Source: Acidobacteria bacterium 28-1 (lineage in GTDB: Bacteria > Acidobacteriota > Blastocatellia > Pyrinomonadales > Pyrinomonadaceae). From it: DNA of 64,000 nucleotides. A program made the translations under genes and the position numbers. Of this stretch, positions 23,078 through 32,238 are shown in pieces. Position 1 is the stretch's first letter, and each line of letters begins with the position of its first letter. Where the stretch lies: contig MWYZ01000107.1 in the NCBI GenBank assembly GCA_002050365.1, positions 1-64,000 on the forward strand, written 5' to 3'. The notes below the pieces were generated by a model. That model had not been told where the DNA came from and did not search any database. It saw nothing but the letters and a program-made list of their open reading frames with translations.

Positions 23078-25894
23078 ATGGAAATTGCAAAATCATATAA
23101 TCCAAAAGAAGCCGAAGAAACGCATTATCAAACTTGGGAAGCGAACCGCTGTTTCACGCCCGAGATCAACGAAAACCCGGATGCCGAAACTTTTTCAATC
23201 GTCATTCCGCCGCCAAATGTAACGGGCAGTCTGCATATGGGACACGCGCTTCAACACACTTTGATGGACGTTTTGACGCGCTGGAAACGAATGCTCGGCT
23301 ATAAAACTCTTTTTCTCGTCGGCGTTGACCACGCGGGAATTTCCACGCAGCTAATGGTTACGCGCCAATTGAAAAAAGACGAACACAAAACGCCGCAGGA
23401 CATTGGGCGCGAAGCGTTCACCGAACGAGTTTGGGCGTGGAAGGAAAAATACGGCGACACGATTACCAATCAGATTCGCCGTGAAGGTCTGTCGGTTGAT
23501 TGGTCGCGCGAGCGTTTTACGATGGACGAAAGTTTATCTGGTGCAGTGCGCGAAGTTTTTGTACGCCTTTATGAAGAAGGCTGGATTTATCGCGGCAAGC
23601 GGATTGTAAATTGGTGTCCGAAGGACAAAACCGTGCTGTCGGATTTAGAAGTTAAAGAGGAAACCCATAGAGACGGCAAACTTTTTTACCTGCAATATCC
23701 GGTAAAAGATTCGGATAAAAAATTGACGGTAGCGACGACGCGCCCCGAAACGATGCTTGGGGATACGGCGGTGGCGGTTAATCCCGACGATGAAAGATAC
23801 ACGGATTTAATCGGAAAGACGATTGAATTGCCTTTGACGAATCGTGAAATTCCAATCGTCGCCGACGAATACGTTGACGCGGAGTTCGGAACGGGCGCGG
23901 TAAAAATTACGTCCGCGCACGACCCGAACGATTACGAAGTCGGCTTGCGTCATAATCTCGAACAGCTAAATGTGATGAACACCGACGCGACGATGAACAG
24001 CGATGCAGGCGTGGAGTTTGAAGGTTTAGACAGATACGCGGCGCGTGAAAAAGTAGTCGAAAAGTTTGAAGAATTAGGCTTGCTCGAAAAGATTGACGAT
24101 TACGAAGTTGTGCTGCCCATTTGCGAGCGTTGCAAAACTGTCATCGAGCCGCTTCTTTCGGAACAATGGTTTGTCAAAATGAACGAGATGCGCGATATGG
24201 CTTTGGATTTAATGGAGAGAGAAAACTCGCCGCATTTCTATCCGCAAATTCCGCACAAAAAGGTTTATACAACCTGGCTCAAAAACTTAAAAGACTGGGC
24301 AATCTCGCGCCAACTCTGGTGGGGACATCAGATTCCCGCGTGGTATGACGAGGCAGGAAATGTTTATGTTGCGCGAACCAAAGAAGAAGCAATGGAACAA
24401 GCGAAAACCGCTAAAATAATGCAGGACGCGGATGTTCTCGACACGTGGTTTTCTTCTGCGCTTTGGTCATTTTCGACGCTCGGCTGGACTGGCGAAACGA
24501 CTGAAACTGAAGATTTAAAAATGTTTCATCCGACGGATGTTTTAATTACCGGACGCGATATTATTTTTCTATGGGTTTCGAGAATGGTAATGACCGGTTT
24601 GAAGTTTGTCGGCGAAAAACCGTTCAAAGACGTGATTATTCACGGAAATGTTTTAGACAAAAACGGTCAGCGAATGTCGAAGACGAAAAACAACGGCATT
24701 GACCCACTCGATGCTTTTGAGAAATACGGCGTTGACGCAACGCGCATCACGCTGGCAGATGCGGCAACCGGCGTTGACTTTGCGTGGCGCGACGAAAAGG
24801 TTGAATCCTTCCGCAATTTTGCCAACAAAATCTGGAATGCGACGCGCTTTTGTCTGATGAATTCGGAAGGCGCAAAAGTTGATTACTCCTATATTAATCC
24901 GCAAGCCGAAGCCGTTGAAATTAAAAAATCATTAGGCGACGAACTGGCGGAATTTGACGAGGAGGACGAAGAGTTTTTAGACCGGGTTGTCCCCGCCTTC
25001 GCCGAAGATAATCCGAAGGAAAATCTTTCTCTGGCTGATAAATGGATAATTTCGCGTTTTAATAAAACCGCTTTGAATGTCAATCGAGCGTTGGGGAATT
25101 ATAATTTTCACGAAGCCGTTCAGCTTCTTTACCATTTCTTTTGGGACGATTTTTGCGATTGGTATATCGAATTCGTCAAGGATGAAATCACGTCGGAAGA
25201 AGCGAATACAAGGCGCGACGCGACGCGTTCCCGAATTATCACAATTCTCGAACAAGCCCTGCGCTTGCTTCATCCGTTTATGCCTTTTTTGACCGAGGAA
25301 TTGTGGCAAAAACTGCCGGAAGTTTCAAAGGATTTACACAACGACGCATACAAAAACGCCGAACAAACAATTATGCTCGCCGATTTTCCGCGCGGTGACG
25401 TTTCTATGATTGACGAACGCGCCGAGTCGGAAATGCAAGCCGTCATTGAGTTGATTTCAAAAGTGCGAAACATTCGCGCCGAGATGAATATTAAGCCGAG
25501 CGACAAACCCGCAATTCATGTCGCAGCAAACGCCGATTTGCGAGAGATTTTCAAATCGAACGAAGCGCAAATTTTGAAACTAGCTCGCGCCGAACGATTA
25601 AATTTGTCCGAAACGCCAGACGTTCCGAAAGCCTCTGCCAAAGCTGTTTTGACAGGTGGCGCGGAAATCGCGCTTCCGCTCGAAGGTTTAATTGATTTTG
25701 AAAAGGAAATCGCGCGGCTTGAAAATCAAGTGAACAAACTCGAAACTGAACAGCAACGATTGAATGCGCAACTTTCAAACGCGAGTTTTGTCGAACGCGC
25801 ACCGCAGGAAAAAGTTGATGAAATCCGCGAACGGGTTGCGGAAATTGAAACGCAGGTGATAGTTTTGAAGCAAAACTTGGAGGCTCTAAATTAA
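23078..25894 (+). CDS. valS: Valyl-tRNA synthetase
   Basis: ValRS charges tRNA-Val and edits threonine. The 938-residue class I enzyme has the HIGH motif as HMGH (about residues 53-56, in 'NVTGSLHMGHALQHTL') and the KMSKS motif as RMSKT (about 532-536). Between them lies the editing domain with 'TTRPETMLGDTAVAV' and 'ITSAHDPNDYEVG'. The anticodon-binding domain follows, then a C-terminal coiled-coil arm ('DFEKEIARLENQVNKLETEQQRL') typical of ValRS. It has its own upstream region carrying a repeat array and a preceding terminator. No Shine-Dalgarno is evident. Confidence 0.97.
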   Translation: MEIAKSYNPKEAEETHYQTWEANRCFTPEINENPDAETFSIVIPPPNVTGSLHMGHALQHTLMDVLTRWKRMLGYKTLFLVGVDHAGISTQLMVTRQLKKDEHKTPQDIGREAFTERVWAWKEKYGDTITNQIRREGLSVDWSRERFTMDESLSGAVREVFVRLYEEGWIYRGKRIVNWCPKDKTVLSDLEVKEETHRDGKLFYLQYPVKDSDKKLTVATTRPETMLGDTAVAVNPDDERYTDLIGKTIELPLTNREIPIVADEYVDAEFGTGAVKITSAHDPNDYEVGLRHNLEQLNVMNTDATMNSDAGVEFEGLDRYAAREKVVEKFEELGLLEKIDDYEVVLPICERCKTVIEPLLSEQWFVKMNEMRDMALDLMERENSPHFYPQIPHKKVYTTWLKNLKDWAISRQLWWGHQIPAWYDEAGNVYVARTKEEAMEQAKTAKIMQDADVLDTWFSSALWSFSTLGWTGETTETEDLKMFHPTDVLITGRDIIFLWVSRMVMTGLKFVGEKPFKDVIIHGNVLDKNGQRMSKTKNNGIDPLDAFEKYGVDATRITLADAATGVDFAWRDEKVESFRNFANKIWNATRFCLMNSEGAKVDYSYINPQAEAVEIKKSLGDELAEFDEEDEEFLDRVVPAFAEDNPKENLSLADKWIISRFNKTALNVNRALGNYNFHEAVQLLYHFFWDDFCDWYIEFVKDEITSEEANTRRDATRSRIITILEQALRLLHPFMPFLTEELWQKLPEVSKDLHNDAYKNAEQTIMLADFPRGDVSMIDERAESEMQAVIELISKVRNIRAEMNIKPSDKPAIHVAANADLREIFKSNEAQILKLARAERLNLSETPDVPKASAKAVLTGGAEIALPLEGLIDFEKEIARLENQVNKLETEQQRLNAQLSNASFVERAPQEKVDEIRERVAEIETQVIVLKQNLEALN

Positions 25895-25895
25895 T

Positions 25896-26540
25896 ATGAT
25901 TCTACGAACGATTTCAATTCTTATTTTGCTTTGCGCAGTCGCGCCGCTTGCTTTTGCACAAACAAAGCAAATTTCGGCGAATGAATTTTTTACCGCTAAC
26001 TCCAACGGTCAGCGGTTAATGAGGGAACGCTCTTGGCGGACTGTATTGAGAACCGACACGCTAGAGGGAACATCGGTTATCAAGTCAATATCGAAGATTC
26101 ACGAAAAACTGCTTCCCGACCGCGAACGATTTCTGGTTACGGAAAAAATCGGCGATAAAGAAACGCGCAGCGAATTCATACGAATTGGTTTTATGGAATA
26201 CCGCCGCGAAAACAACGAGCCTTGGAGTTCAAAGGATTTGCGTGGAAGCGGGAACGGAAGCGGATCGGGAAACGGCAGTAGTAACAATTCTTGCATGCAA
26301 TACACTGAGGAACCCGATGCGGTCGAAGGAGTTTCGGCTCGAAGGCTGCGTCAACTTTCGATTGAAAAAACGTCTGAGGGTTTGAGCTTTGACGATATAA
26401 ACGTTTGGTTGGATCAAAATGGATTGTTTCTCAAATCGGAAAGAGTAAAGGGTTTACTTGAGCCGCGAATCGAAAAAACTCGCTCGGTAATGACCTATGA
26501 ATACGACCCGAAAATTACAATTGAAGCGCCGATTAAATAA
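25896..26540 (+). CDS. Exported protein of unknown function
   Basis: The 214-residue protein starts 1 nt after the valS stop. It has a Sec signal peptide (about 1-21, cleavage after 'PLAFA'), a mostly beta-type sequence and a Gly/Ser/Asn-rich loop in the middle (about 110-125). The pattern 'DRERFLVTEKIGDKETRSEFIRIG...YRR' resembles LolA/outer-membrane lipoprotein-sorting-like or DUF-type exported proteins that bind lipid, but I cannot place it firmly. It is read between valS and nadC with almost no spacing, so it is co-transcribed. Function unknown. Confidence 0.7.
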   Translation: MILRTISILILLCAVAPLAFAQTKQISANEFFTANSNGQRLMRERSWRTVLRTDTLEGTSVIKSISKIHEKLLPDRERFLVTEKIGDKETRSEFIRIGFMEYRRENNEPWSSKDLRGSGNGSGSGNGSSNNSCMQYTEEPDAVEGVSARRLRQLSIEKTSEGLSFDDINVWLDQNGLFLKSERVKGLLEPRIEKTRSVMTYEYDPKITIEAPIK

Positions 26541-26543
26541 AAT

Positions 26544-27401
26544 ATGAACTTTCTCGAAAACAGCGACATTTTGGCTGACATCGGCGAATTCCTTCGGGAA
26601 GACATCGGGCGCGGCGACGTTACGACACAGGCGACGGTTGCCGAAAACGTGCGCGGAATGGGGAAGTTTTTAGCGAAGGAAAATTTAGTAATTTGCGGTT
26701 TGGAAGTCGCCGAAGCGGTCTTTGCACATCTCGATCCGGAGAATCCCGAAATTGAATCAACCTTCAACGAAGGCGACGAAGTGGAAGCCGGAACAGTTTT
26801 TGCCACTTTGAAAGGTTACGCCGATGTTTTATTGACGGGCGAGCGGGTTGCACTAAATTTGATGCAGAGAATGTCGGGCGTGGCGACGCTCACGCGGGCG
26901 TACGTGAAAGCTGTCGAAGGCACGAACGCGACGATTGTTGATACGCGCAAGACTACGCCGGGTTTGCGTATGCTCGAAAAATACGCCGTCAACGTCGGCG
27001 GCGGCAAAAATCATCGCTACGGGTTGGACGACGGCGTTTTAATTAAAGATAATCATATCGCGCTGGCAGGCGGAATCACGAAAGCCGTCAGCGCGGCTAA
27101 ATTGAAAGTCGGACATCTGCATAAAATTGAGGTCGAAATATCGAATTGGGCACAGCTGCGCGAAGCCGTCGAAGCCGGCGCAGATATTGTTCTGCTTGAT
27201 AATCAAACGCCCGAAGAAGCTCGGAAGTTAGTCGAAATGGCGCGGTCTTTGAATCCGAATGTTTTGCTCGAGGCTTCCGGCGGAATGGATTTAGACCGCG
27301 TGCGCTTTTTTGCCGAAGCCGGCGTGGATTTGATTTCGGTCGGGCGTCTGACGCATTCAGCGCGGGCATTAGACATTTCTTTTAAGATTCAAACAGTTTG
27401 A
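26544..27401 (+). CDS. nadC: Nicotinate-nucleotide pyrophosphorylase (carboxylating)
   Basis: NadC (quinolinate phosphoribosyltransferase) converts quinolinate and PRPP to nicotinate mononucleotide in de novo NAD synthesis. The 285 residues include 'REDIGRGDVTTQATV', 'ERVALNLMQRMSGVATLTRAYV', the active-site block 'IVDTRKTTPGLRMLEKYAVNVGGGKNHRYGLDD'-type region (about 131-165) with 'VLIKDNHIA', and 'LLEASGGMDLDRVRFFAEAGVDLISVGRLTHS'. Size is typical. It starts 3 nt after the exported protein. nadA and nadB are not in the window. Confidence 0.96.
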   Translation: MNFLENSDILADIGEFLREDIGRGDVTTQATVAENVRGMGKFLAKENLVICGLEVAEAVFAHLDPENPEIESTFNEGDEVEAGTVFATLKGYADVLLTGERVALNLMQRMSGVATLTRAYVKAVEGTNATIVDTRKTTPGLRMLEKYAVNVGGGKNHRYGLDDGVLIKDNHIALAGGITKAVSAAKLKVGHLHKIEVEISNWAQLREAVEAGADIVLLDNQTPEEARKLVEMARSLNPNVLLEASGGMDLDRVRFFAEAGVDLISVGRLTHSARALDISFKIQTV

Positions 27402-27453
27402 GAATCTGAGCGAGCGTCTTATATAAAGAAATGTTACATCTTTGACGAAAAAT

Positions 27454-28413
27454 TCAATCAGTGAAAATTTCTTTTTGCGATAGGATATTTTTCGGATTTT
27501 CGTTGCTGGTTAAATTTAACATCTCTTCGGTCGGTTTAAAAATTGGCAAAAACCAAGTCAACAATATAAAAAAAATTACCGCAATCGTGCAGGCGATTCC
27601 GCCTTCGATGCCGTAATCGCCGCCGGTTAAAAAGATTAAGCCGTTGTTGGTCGACAAGAAAACGGGCGCAGTTGTAATCTCGGTAATGCCGCTGACGGGT
27701 AAACCTAAAACCGCACCTTGCACCCAATTCCACGCTAAATGCAGCCCGAAAGCCAGCCATAAAGTCCGCGTCTTTAAGTAAGCGACGCTGAACCAAATGC
27801 CGGCTAAAACCGTGTTTAGTATAGCAATATAATTTGTGCCCGGATTTGTCAGATGCCCCGCCGCGAAAAACAGGGAAGTCAGAGTAATTGCCAACCAAGC
27901 CAAATTTGCGCGAACAAATGTTTGCAGAATATAACCGCGAAAAAGGGCTTCTTCCGATGCCGCGCCAATTATAAAAATTCCGAGCGAAACGGCTAACGTC
28001 AGCAAAATCGCCGATTGTCCGGCGGCGAGATTAAACTGAAAACTCGTCGCCCCGAAAATTACCGTTATCAACGCCGCAACACTCATTGCCGCCGCGCCGA
28101 AAATTAATCCCAAAGCTAAATCCTTCAACCAATTACTGGTGAACCAACAGCCAAGCGCGCGAAAAGGCAAATTTTCGAGAAACCGTCCGCACAGCCAACC
28201 GACGAATACCGCAGCCATCAGCAAAACAATATATGGAAGTGCGAAGGCAAGCAGACTATTTTCCAAAAATCCAATCGGCAAATAAAAGATAATCGCACCG
28301 CCGATGCCGCCGAGAATACCTAACAAAGCGAATAGCACGATGATAAAAACGGCGAATCGCCAACCGCTTCGCACGCGTCCGTATTGATTGATGAAAATTT
28401 CAGACGGATTCAT
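27454..28413 (-). CDS. CPBP family intramembrane metalloprotease
   Basis: The 319-residue polytopic protein (about eight helices) carries the three CPBP/Abi motifs in order: 'GAASEEALFRGYILQ' (the EExxxR motif), 'LTSLFFAAGHLTNPG' (the FxxxH motif) and 'FGLHLAWNWVQGAV' (the HxxxN motif). These residues form the glutamate/histidine active site of Rce1-type proteases. Bacterial members cleave or protect peptides such as bacteriocins, or process membrane proteins; the substrate here is unknown. It is convergent with nadC and 81 bp downstream of the zinc-ribbon gene on the same strand. Confidence 0.9.
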   Translation of the reverse strand: MNPSEIFINQYGRVRSGWRFAVFIIVLFALLGILGGIGGAIIFYLPIGFLENSLLAFALPYIVLLMAAVFVGWLCGRFLENLPFRALGCWFTSNWLKDLALGLIFGAAAMSVAALITVIFGATSFQFNLAAGQSAILLTLAVSLGIFIIGAASEEALFRGYILQTFVRANLAWLAITLTSLFFAAGHLTNPGTNYIAILNTVLAGIWFSVAYLKTRTLWLAFGLHLAWNWVQGAVLGLPVSGITEITTAPVFLSTNNGLIFLTGGDYGIEGGIACTIAVIFFILLTWFLPIFKPTEEMLNLTSNENPKNILSQKEIFTD

Positions 28414-28422
28414 AAAAAAAGT

Positions 28423-28473
28423 AAAGAGCAGACAGTATTCAGAAATTTACTATTTCTATACTCTCTGCTCTCT
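28423..28473. repeat. Imperfect inverted repeat between two minus-strand genes
   Basis: A 16-nt arm (28423-28438) pairs imperfectly with 28458-28473 around an AT-rich loop. It lies in the 81-bp gap before the CPBP gene and may be a terminator or a decayed repeat array. Confidence 0.45.
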
Positions 28474-28494
28474 TAATTTAAAACAAGTTTTGAA

Positions 28495-29385
28495 TTAATT
28501 TAAGTCGGGCTGCACGGTAACTTCGGTCGGATTGACCGGGTCTAAAGTTAACAAATTCTGACCGGGCTGGATTGTAACCGGGACCGGCGAATTCCACAAA
28601 GCAAAACCGTTGCTCGTTTTGGTAATCGCAAATAGATAGTAACTGTCCGGTTTGACATCTTTGAGTTGTAATTTGCCGCTCGAATCAGTCGTTGCGTTAT
28701 AAACGGCATTTTTGCTGATGGCACTCATCGCTTGGCGGTTGATAGCTCCGTAGCGGGCTGGATCTGCGACTGACAAACCTAATGCGGTGATAATGCTTTG
28801 TCCGGTATCGTTTTCAATATCTGCATCATCGAGAACGCTTTGGACATTTTTTTTCAAAAGATAAAATCTTGTTCCGCGAACCGGTTGCGGGCTGCCGTTT
28901 TTACTCAATATCTTTGCTTCTAAACTGACTGTTCCTTTGTCAGAAACAACTGTTTCGGTTAAAGGAACATTTGTCGTGGTGGTTTGCGACGGCGGCGGAG
29001 CGGACGGTGGAACGACAATTTGACCGGGTTGAGAAGTTGACGGAACGACTACTTGATTTGGCGGTGAATCAGTGCGAGCGGCGGTTGTCGTTTCGCGCGA
29101 AGCGTTCGACGCAGGCTGCTGCGAAGCAATTCGCACATTGATATTTCGTTGGTCTTCATCATCACCCTTTCGCAAAAAGGCAAATAATACAAACAAAAGC
29201 ACCACGCCGAGAAGTCCGAGCGGGATAAAAGCCCATTTTGGAAAACCGCTTTCTTCCTCGACAAATTCATTCACGATTACTCTCGGTTGAACAGTCGGTC
29301 TGACAAATGGATGACCGCAATTCGGACACGCAGCGGCAGCGGCTGAGACTTCTTTAGCGCATTCGGGACAAATTGTTAAAGACAT
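28495..29385 (-). CDS. Zinc-ribbon membrane protein with extracytoplasmic domain
   Basis: The 296 residues begin with a zinc ribbon made of two CxxC pairs ('CPECAKEVSAAAAACPNCGHPF', about 6-27). One membrane span follows (about 52-69), then a Ser/Pro/Thr-rich linker and a C-terminal domain (about 155-290) that reads like a beta-rich carboxypeptidase-regulatory or prealbumin-like fold ('ATTDSSGKLQLKDVKPDSYYLFAIT'). The ribbon should be cytoplasmic and the rest extracytoplasmic. I do not recognise a specific family for the whole chain. A strong GGAGG precedes the ATG. Possible role: envelope sensing or structural protein; not established. Confidence 0.75.
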   Translation of the reverse strand: MSLTICPECAKEVSAAAAACPNCGHPFVRPTVQPRVIVNEFVEEESGFPKWAFIPLGLLGVVLLFVLFAFLRKGDDEDQRNINVRIASQQPASNASRETTTAARTDSPPNQVVVPSTSQPGQIVVPPSAPPPSQTTTTNVPLTETVVSDKGTVSLEAKILSKNGSPQPVRGTRFYLLKKNVQSVLDDADIENDTGQSIITALGLSVADPARYGAINRQAMSAISKNAVYNATTDSSGKLQLKDVKPDSYYLFAITKTSNGFALWNSPVPVTIQPGQNLLTLDPVNPTEVTVQPDLN

Positions 29386-30024
29386 ATAAAAATTCCTCCA
29401 ATGATTTCAAATCACAGTCAAGAGTAACATTATTCGATTGAAAAATATATAGATTTTTCAGTGTTACAAATGACGTTTTATCTGCAGGTAGTGTCACAAA
29501 TTTATGTTGCTAAAAATATTTGTTTTTTGACGCTTAGAAAGCCTAGTTTGTGATTGTTTCATAAGTCAGTAGACGAATTTAATTTTGAGTTCTGATTATG
29601 AGACAGCTTTTAATACAAAACAGAACGGAATATTGGCGATTATTGAGTTTCAAGGGCTTTTAAGTCAGTAAATAAAACACCTTAAAATGGAACGTTTTTG
29701 AGGCACGAAAAAGACAACTTGAAATAAATTTCTCGTGGGCAGACATTTGACTTCCTGAAACTTTCTTTCAAGCTACGAAACGGGTTTTGTTTTCTTTTGC
29801 GGCGGCGCAGGTCGCGTCGAGTATGATTTTATATTGGTAATATCACTCACTTATGCCGATATGCAATCTTTAGCCGCTCTGGTCAGGTCAAAATATTTTC
29901 AATCTTTAAGACCTTCTCTTTTTTCAAAGCGTCAAAACACAAAACGGTTTCCAAAAGCTGTCCAGTATCTTCTGTAAAGGAATTAAAAATGAATAATTTT
30001 GCTGGGATATTGTTGGGTGAAAGA

Positions 30025-30219
30025 ATGGCTTTAAAAATCGCGCTGTCGTTTGTGTGTCTGGTGTTATTATCGCAAGTTATTTCGGCACAAAATACATACA
30101 CGACTTATTCTAATTTGTCATACGTAGATGATGGTAATGTTGCACATAAATTGCTGTCTGTGAAGAAAATTTTCTTCAAAATATTTAAAATCTGTGTGTT
30201 AAGATTATCTGAACTTTAG
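30025..30219 (+). pseudogene. 5' fragment of an exported esterase/hydrolase-like gene
   Basis: The frame from the ATG at 30025 gives a Sec signal peptide (about 1-20, ending 'VISA') and then 'QNTYTTYSNLSYVDDGN'. That resembles the mature N-terminus of alpha/beta-hydrolase esterases, in which 'YVDDG...LDVY' leads to the catalytic domain. After about 43 residues it turns into a Phe/Ile/Lys-rich sequence without homology and stops. It lies inside the mobile-element-like insertion. I call it a captured or truncated gene start; the family assignment is weak. Confidence 0.4.
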
Positions 30220-30390
30220 CCGTGATGCATCTTTCTCCTCAAAAAGATTGCGATGACCACAATTAAAATAATTACTCCAATAATCAGAAAGAAAAAGGAT
30301 GGGAATCAAGGATGTCTTCCGATTTGCATTTTCACTTGTTGGCACAGATGTCTCAAAAAGGGTCGTTTCTGAGAATAATAGATTTACGAC
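30216..30390 (-). pseudogene. Frameshifted C-terminal fragment of a membrane-anchored protein
   Basis: On the minus strand a readable stretch (NLLFSETTLFETSVPTSENA and onward) changes frame once and continues into a hydrophobic segment 'FFLIIGVIILIVVIAIFL' ending RRKMHHG and a TAA at 30218-30216. This is the typical end of a protein anchored by a C-terminal membrane helix. It has no start inside the element. It probably is a relic carried or disrupted by the insertion. Confidence 0.35.
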
Positions 30391-30524
30391 AACGCAAATT
30401 TAAGACACTACCTATCTGCAGCAAATCTTGTATTTATTCTAGGAAAAGAGTATAAACAGAGTTGAAACAATAATTAACTTTCCCCTTTAGTTTACTAGAA
30501 ATACTTTAAATCGAAGGAGTCTAT

Positions 30525-32177
30525 ATGAAAAAGAAGATTTTGCTTGGGTTGGCAACATTCTGGTCAGTAATTTTTTTGACAACGGTGATTGTCAAAGCCG
30601 ACACGACATTTGCAGGCAATCTATCGGGAGCGCAGGAAGTTCCGGCAAATGCCTCGACTGCGAAAGGATTCGGTGTCGTAACACTTACTAATAATGAAAC
30701 GCAAGTTTTGGTCGCCCTGAATTTTTCCGGCTTGGGGAGCAATCAAACGGCGGCGCACATTCACAGTCCGGGTGCGCCGGGAGTAAATGCGCCGATTATA
30801 TTGAATATCGGCTCACGCGGAACGACATTCGGAAATTTCACTCCACAGGCATTTATGTCGGTAACTCCCGCGCAAGTTGCCGACTTAAAGGCGGGTTTGT
30901 GGTATTTTGATGTTCATTCAGCTGTTTTTCCAGAGGGCGAAATTCGCGGACAAATTAAACCCGCCGCACCTTTTGTAGCGACCTTGAGCGGACTTCAGGA
31001 AGTTCCGGCAAATGCTTCCGCAGCAACCGGCACTGGAATAGTTGTCTTAAATGAAGGTGAAAACCTAATTTACGCTTCAAATTTTTATTTTAATTTGGGT
31101 TCCGCGCAAACGGCGGCACACATTTACGGCGCATCTCTGCCGGGTGTGAATGCTTCTATCCTGTTCCCTTTACCTTTAGTGCCTGGGGGCGCAGCGTCTG
31201 CGGGTCTCTTTGCATTTTTTAACATTACGCCGGCGCAGGTTGCTTCGCTCAAGGCAGGACAATTTTATTTCAATGTTCTTTCAAGTAATTTTCTGGGCGG
31301 CGAGATTCGCGGACAAATCAAACCCGCCAACAAAGTTGTAGATTTTGACGGCGACAGCCGCGCCGATATTAGCGTATTTCGTCCAAGCATCGGAACTTGG
31401 TATCGCCTTGACAGCGTCAATGGTGCATTTAAGGCGAATCAATTTGGAGCGAATGGCGATAGTGTGGTGCCGGGTGATTTTGACGGCGATGGAAAAACCG
31501 ATTTAAATGTTTGGCGAAGCGGCAATTTTTATACGCTTCGCAGTTCAGATAACACATTTAACGGCGTGGCTTTTGGAATAAATACGGATGATCCGCGAGC
31601 TTGTGCCGATTACGACGGCGACGGCAAAGCTGACTACGCCGTTTACCGGATTGGAGCGCCGAGTGTTTTTTACATTTTGGGAAGCACGCGCGGCTTTTTC
31701 GCCGTTGCCTTCGGCACGACCGGCGATTCATCAATCATCGCCGATTGGGACGGCGACCGCATCAGCGACCCGAGCGTATATCGTCAAAGCACAGGAACTT
31801 ATTACGGTTTGAGGAGTTCTAACAATCAACTTTACGTACAAACCTTCGGCGATTTTGCTTCCGATAAAGTGACGACCGGTGATATTGATGCTGACGGAAA
31901 ATCTGACCCACTCGTTTTTCGCTCTTCAGGTGCGCAAGCCGGCACTTGGTATTGGATAGGAAGCACTTCAGGTTTTTCCGGACAGCAATTCGGTATCGGA
32001 AGTGATACAGCTGTCCCGGCGGATTACGACGGTGACGGAAAAACCGACCTGGCGGTCGTTCGCAATGTTGGCGGCACACTGAATTGGTTTGCTCAACGGA
32101 GTTCAAACAGTTCGCTTCTTTCAGTTCCTTTCGGAGCGACTGCCGATTTGCCAATACCGATTTATTTGACTCGGTAA
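30525..32177 (+). CDS. Secreted protein with two CHRD domains and FG-GAP-like repeats
   Basis: The 550-residue protein has a signal peptide (about 1-26). Two CHRD domains follow (about 27-146 and 147-266), each with the pattern 'LSG.QEVPANAS', 'TAAHIH..' and 'GEIRGQIKP'. Next come about six VCBS/FG-GAP-like beta-propeller repeats (about 270-550) marked by 'D.DGDGKTD..V.R'-type calcium-binding motifs. CHRD domains occur in chordin and in many secreted bacterial proteins of unknown role; FG-GAP repeats form integrin-like propellers. It is probably secreted or surface-attached. AAGGAG precedes the ATG. Its own terminator follows, so it is monocistronic. Confidence 0.88.
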   Translation: MKKKILLGLATFWSVIFLTTVIVKADTTFAGNLSGAQEVPANASTAKGFGVVTLTNNETQVLVALNFSGLGSNQTAAHIHSPGAPGVNAPIILNIGSRGTTFGNFTPQAFMSVTPAQVADLKAGLWYFDVHSAVFPEGEIRGQIKPAAPFVATLSGLQEVPANASAATGTGIVVLNEGENLIYASNFYFNLGSAQTAAHIYGASLPGVNASILFPLPLVPGGAASAGLFAFFNITPAQVASLKAGQFYFNVLSSNFLGGEIRGQIKPANKVVDFDGDSRADISVFRPSIGTWYRLDSVNGAFKANQFGANGDSVVPGDFDGDGKTDLNVWRSGNFYTLRSSDNTFNGVAFGINTDDPRACADYDGDGKADYAVYRIGAPSVFYILGSTRGFFAVAFGTTGDSSIIADWDGDRISDPSVYRQSTGTYYGLRSSNNQLYVQTFGDFASDKVTTGDIDADGKSDPLVFRSSGAQAGTWYWIGSTSGFSGQQFGIGSDTAVPADYDGDGKTDLAVVRNVGGTLNWFAQRSSNSSLLSVPFGATADLPIPIYLTR

Positions 32178-32198
32178 AAAACTTTAAGTCAAAAAAAT

Positions 32199-32238
32199 AA
32201 AAAAGTGGCGAGCAGATAAACTCGCCACTTTTTTATTT
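32199..32238 (+). terminator. Rho-independent terminator after the CHRD protein
   Basis: A 14-bp perfect stem (32199-32212 with 32221-32234), an 8-nt loop and a T-rich tail lie 22 nt after the stop. Confidence 0.92.

Larger units (their letters stand above)
29487..30412. mobile_element. 926-bp insertion with terminal inverted repeats and an exact 8-bp target duplication, no transposase
   Basis: The ends are GGTAGTGTC (29487-29495) and its reverse complement GACACTACC (30404-30412). The similarity extends inward for about 25 bp with mismatches (AAATTT and GTTG blocks shared). The element is flanked by TATCTGCA at 29479-29486 and again at 30413-30420, a perfect 8-bp target-site duplication. 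No transposase frame exists inside. It contains the 5' part of an exported protein gene (30025-30219, plus strand) and the 3' part of a membrane protein gene (minus strand, about 30216-30390). It is best read as a decayed insertion sequence or MITE-like non-autonomous element carrying gene fragments. The family cannot be named; IS256, IS6 and IS1595 elements make 8-bp duplications. Confidence 0.75.
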
